Part shown: piece by piece, positions 61,892 to 64,000 of the stretch
Position numbering within the stretch: position 1 is the first letter of the stretch
How the letters are laid out: each line of letters begins with the position of its first letter
NCBI RefSeq assembly: GCF_964199755.1
Contig: NC_133901.1
Coordinates: forward strand, 21,981,583-22,045,582
Length of the DNA stretch: 64,000 bases
Source: Larus michahellis
Taxonomy: Eukaryota > Chordata > Aves > Charadriiformes > Laridae
Reading direction: 5' to 3'
Notes under the pieces: model-generated
Database searches by the model: none
Told to the model about the DNA's origin: nothing
What the model saw: the letters and a program-made list of their open reading frames with translations, nothing else
Program-made: the position numbers and the translations under genes

Positions 61892-64000
61892 CTGAGGGAT
61901 GAAATGAAAACAAGGATTACCACAGTCTGTAAATACAGTTAAAGCATGAAGTCCACAGAGCACAGCCAAGCCACCTCGTCACAGTCTTGTCTAGCTTCCC
62001 TCAAGCTTGCGAGCCCAGGGAAGTGTACGTTTGGATAGGTGGCCAGCTCATATTTCTAGAGACACACAGTTCTGTCAATGCTCTGTGGAGCCTGGGGATG
62101 GGGACTGCTGCCAGGAGCCTACTCTTCCCCTGGTGCTGGCAGCTGCCTCTTGTTCCCTACTAACTAGCATATTTATCATCCGCATGTCACTGCGAGAAGT
62201 AGATGAGTTATTCAGAGTAACTGGGGCAGCTCTGCTCTAGCAGAGTCAACCGATACTGCAAAGAAATTGTTTGAACACTCAACGTCTGTTCACAGCACGC
62301 TGGGGCAACACCCTAGATCCCCAAAGCCCCTATTCTAGCCTTTGCCCTAGCACTATTTTACTATCCATCACAAAGCTGGGTCCTATTCACCAATTCACTA
62401 CCAGAGTTATTTCCTCTCCATTCAGGGGAACTATGAGTATTAAAGACTGTTCTTCAGGTTTATGAGCCTGCCACGCTTGTTTCTTAACTTGGCAGCCAAT
62501 ACTTATATTTTTTCCTGTTCCGAGTTGTATTCCAAATAAACTAATATAATACTAAAGGCATAAAAATATACTTGCAGGGTGTTTTTTTAAAAGCGATAGT
62601 TATTCAAGTAGCTCCAGACTTCTTTTGTCTCTGTTGCATAGCAAATATTCAATTTCTAAGCAAAAAAAAGTACATACAAATGCTGCTTACCTGTAGGATT
62701 GTGCCTGATGAAAAATACGAACGGCCTGTCTACTATGAACCAAGGAGGGGATGACCTGGCTATTAAAATTGCAGCTTGAAAGAAAGATAAAGTTCAAAGT
62801 TAGCCAAAGCAAGCACTACAACACATTGTATACTCTACCTCAGTGAGGTTTCCTACTGTATACTAGAAGCTTGCACAAGTAGAGATAAATGCCTAAAGCC
62901 TACCAACCTGGACATTTGAAGCTGCACAGGTTACATGTTATTCTTATAGGAACCATATTAAAGAGACAATAGAAGACCTACAGAAAGCTGAAAGGAATTC
63001 TTGGGTTGTCACCCAAAGGACGTAGTAGCTTAGTCCTCTTTGCCACCTGGATAGCCAGGAACATTACATCGGTGACCAAAGTGTTAGAAGACACTTTTCC
63101 AGAAGTAAGCCTGTTTATATTCCTTAGAGTATACCAATGGTATGATTAATACTGGCAAGTTGGGATTTTCCTGAGAAATTACGTGAAATCCATCAACTGC
63201 TCTGGTCTGAAGTCAGAGCACATTCCTGCAATGGTCTCCAAGTGGGCTATCTTTGCTCAGCGGTATGGCCTTCTAATACAGTTTTCCCTGAGTCTGACAG
63301 TTATCAGTACAGTTGCTTACTTGTTGCTGCAGAAGCTTTGGTTCCATCTTCACTAACTTCGATTTTTGTCTTTTGCAGAACATGAGATACATGAAGACCT
63401 TCTGTTCCTGAAAAACCCAAGGAGAAAAGCACTTTCAGTAAAACTAACAGCAAGAGTCATGAAGTACCATGCAGGTGGCAGCTATGCTAGCACAGCTAAG
63501 AGTAATAAAAACTGCTGCAATCCTGCTGAAATCCTGAAGTTAACTAAGTTAGTAATTACAAAAAAAAAGGGAATAACCTGTCTTAATCCTCCCCATTTAC
63601 TAGGTTTTCTTATGTGATGGTTTAAGTTATAGAGTCCACTTGCATTTTTAATTTAAAAAATTACTGAAAAAAAAAAGCTCTCTCAATTTGAGCTCCCATT
63701 TATCTCAGTGTTGTGAGGAAAAAACCTAAAGCACTTGGCAAGACACTTTGCTTTCAATGAAACACAGGAATTTGTTTTCAAATTAAGCCAGCACAAGGCA
63801 AGCTTTTTTGTTACATCTCTCTGTAGAAGCTAATCGGGAGTTTAACGGAAGCAGAGAACAGAAATAAGATAACATTTTAGAGCCATCAGTTTAAACGTGT
63901 CTACACCCCATTTTCAAATACTAATATTCATAGCTCTGGTTTGGTCCAGTCCCTTAAACTGGGAATTCAGTCCTTGAGCTTTCCTACAGTTCAAGAAGTA
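61854..64000 (-). CDS. SERPINE2: Serpin E2 / glia-derived nexin, C-terminal part (partial)
   Basis: Three minus-strand exons encode the last residues of protease nexin-1: 63321-63407, 62691-62774 and 61854-61891, with phases agreeing at both junctions. They carry the hinge KIEVSEDGTKASAAT, the reactive-centre loop AILIARSSPPWF, then DRPFVFFIRHNPT and LFMGQINKP before TGA. The loop keeps the Arg-Ser bond (P1-P1') and the small alanine-rich hinge that allows insertion into the beta-sheet, so inhibitory activity should be retained. The family member is a secreted, heparin-binding suicide inhibitor of thrombin, urokinase, tPA and plasmin. Earlier exons, including the signal peptide, lie beyond position 64000. 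The neighbouring position next to WDFY1 agrees with vertebrate synteny. Confidence 0.98.
62691..62774 (-). CDS. SERPINE2: SERPINE2 penultimate exon with reactive-centre loop
   Basis: It encodes AILIARSSPPWFIVDRPF then VFFIRHNPT. The scissile Arg-Ser pair is intact. Acceptor TTTCAAG, donor GTAAGC. Confidence 0.98.
63321..63407 (-). CDS. SERPINE2: SERPINE2 exon with hinge region
   Basis: It encodes TEGLHVSHVLQKTKIEVSED and GTKASAAT, the serpin hinge before the reactive loop. Acceptor TTTTTCAG, donor GTAAGC, enters with two bases and leaves with one. Confidence 0.97.

Noticed and set aside
1-64000. CRISPR arrays, operons, prophage or bacterial systems
   Set aside because: Gene structure, introns and CR1 repeats show vertebrate nuclear DNA; no regularly spaced repeats of CRISPR type were seen.

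Overview
The window is vertebrate nuclear DNA, most likely from a bird. It carries split genes with GT-AG introns, CpG-island promoters, long AT-rich introns, and three truncated CR1 LINE 3' ends bearing the ATTCTGTGATTC-type tail typical of avian CR1. The gene order AP1S3 (presumed) - WDFY1 - SERPINE2, all on the minus strand, matches human chromosome 2q36. By synteny I would expect chicken chromosome 9, but the species cannot be read from the sequence.

Layout. Positions 1-9943 are presumed intron 1 of AP1S3; only its start-codon exon (9944-9946) and CpG-island promoter (about 9560-10340) are in the window. Positions 10341-17449 are intergenic, with one 59-bp tandem repeat. WDFY1 fills about 17450-46050. 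All 12 coding exons were reconstructed on the minus strand with consistent splice phases, giving exactly 410 codons plus stop, followed by a 3' UTR of about 2.9 kb. Its CpG-island promoter lies at about 45380-46080.

Positions 46081-61204 separate WDFY1 from SERPINE2. This interval is GC-rich and unusual. It holds an unrecognised five-exon minus-strand gene (47563-48959) encoding a small protein with an acidic central block. It also holds a second possible spliced minus-strand locus in a CpG island (51715-52960), a degenerate retroviral integrase-like fragment, a CR1 copy, and a small CpG island with a CTCF-like motif. MRPL44, which lies in this interval in mammals, was not found. The last three coding exons of SERPINE2, including the reactive-centre loop and stop codon, lie at 61854-63407, with a 3' UTR to about 61205. 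The rest of that gene lies beyond position 64000.

Functional links (family knowledge, not read from sequence): WDFY1 is an endosomal PI3P-binding WD40/FYVE protein reported to link TLR3/TLR4 to TRIF, and AP1S3 is a clathrin AP-1 sigma subunit reported to affect TLR3 trafficking. Two innate-immune endosomal genes are therefore adjacent. SERPINE2 (protease nexin-1) is a secreted inhibitor of thrombin, urokinase and plasmin and is not obviously connected to them.
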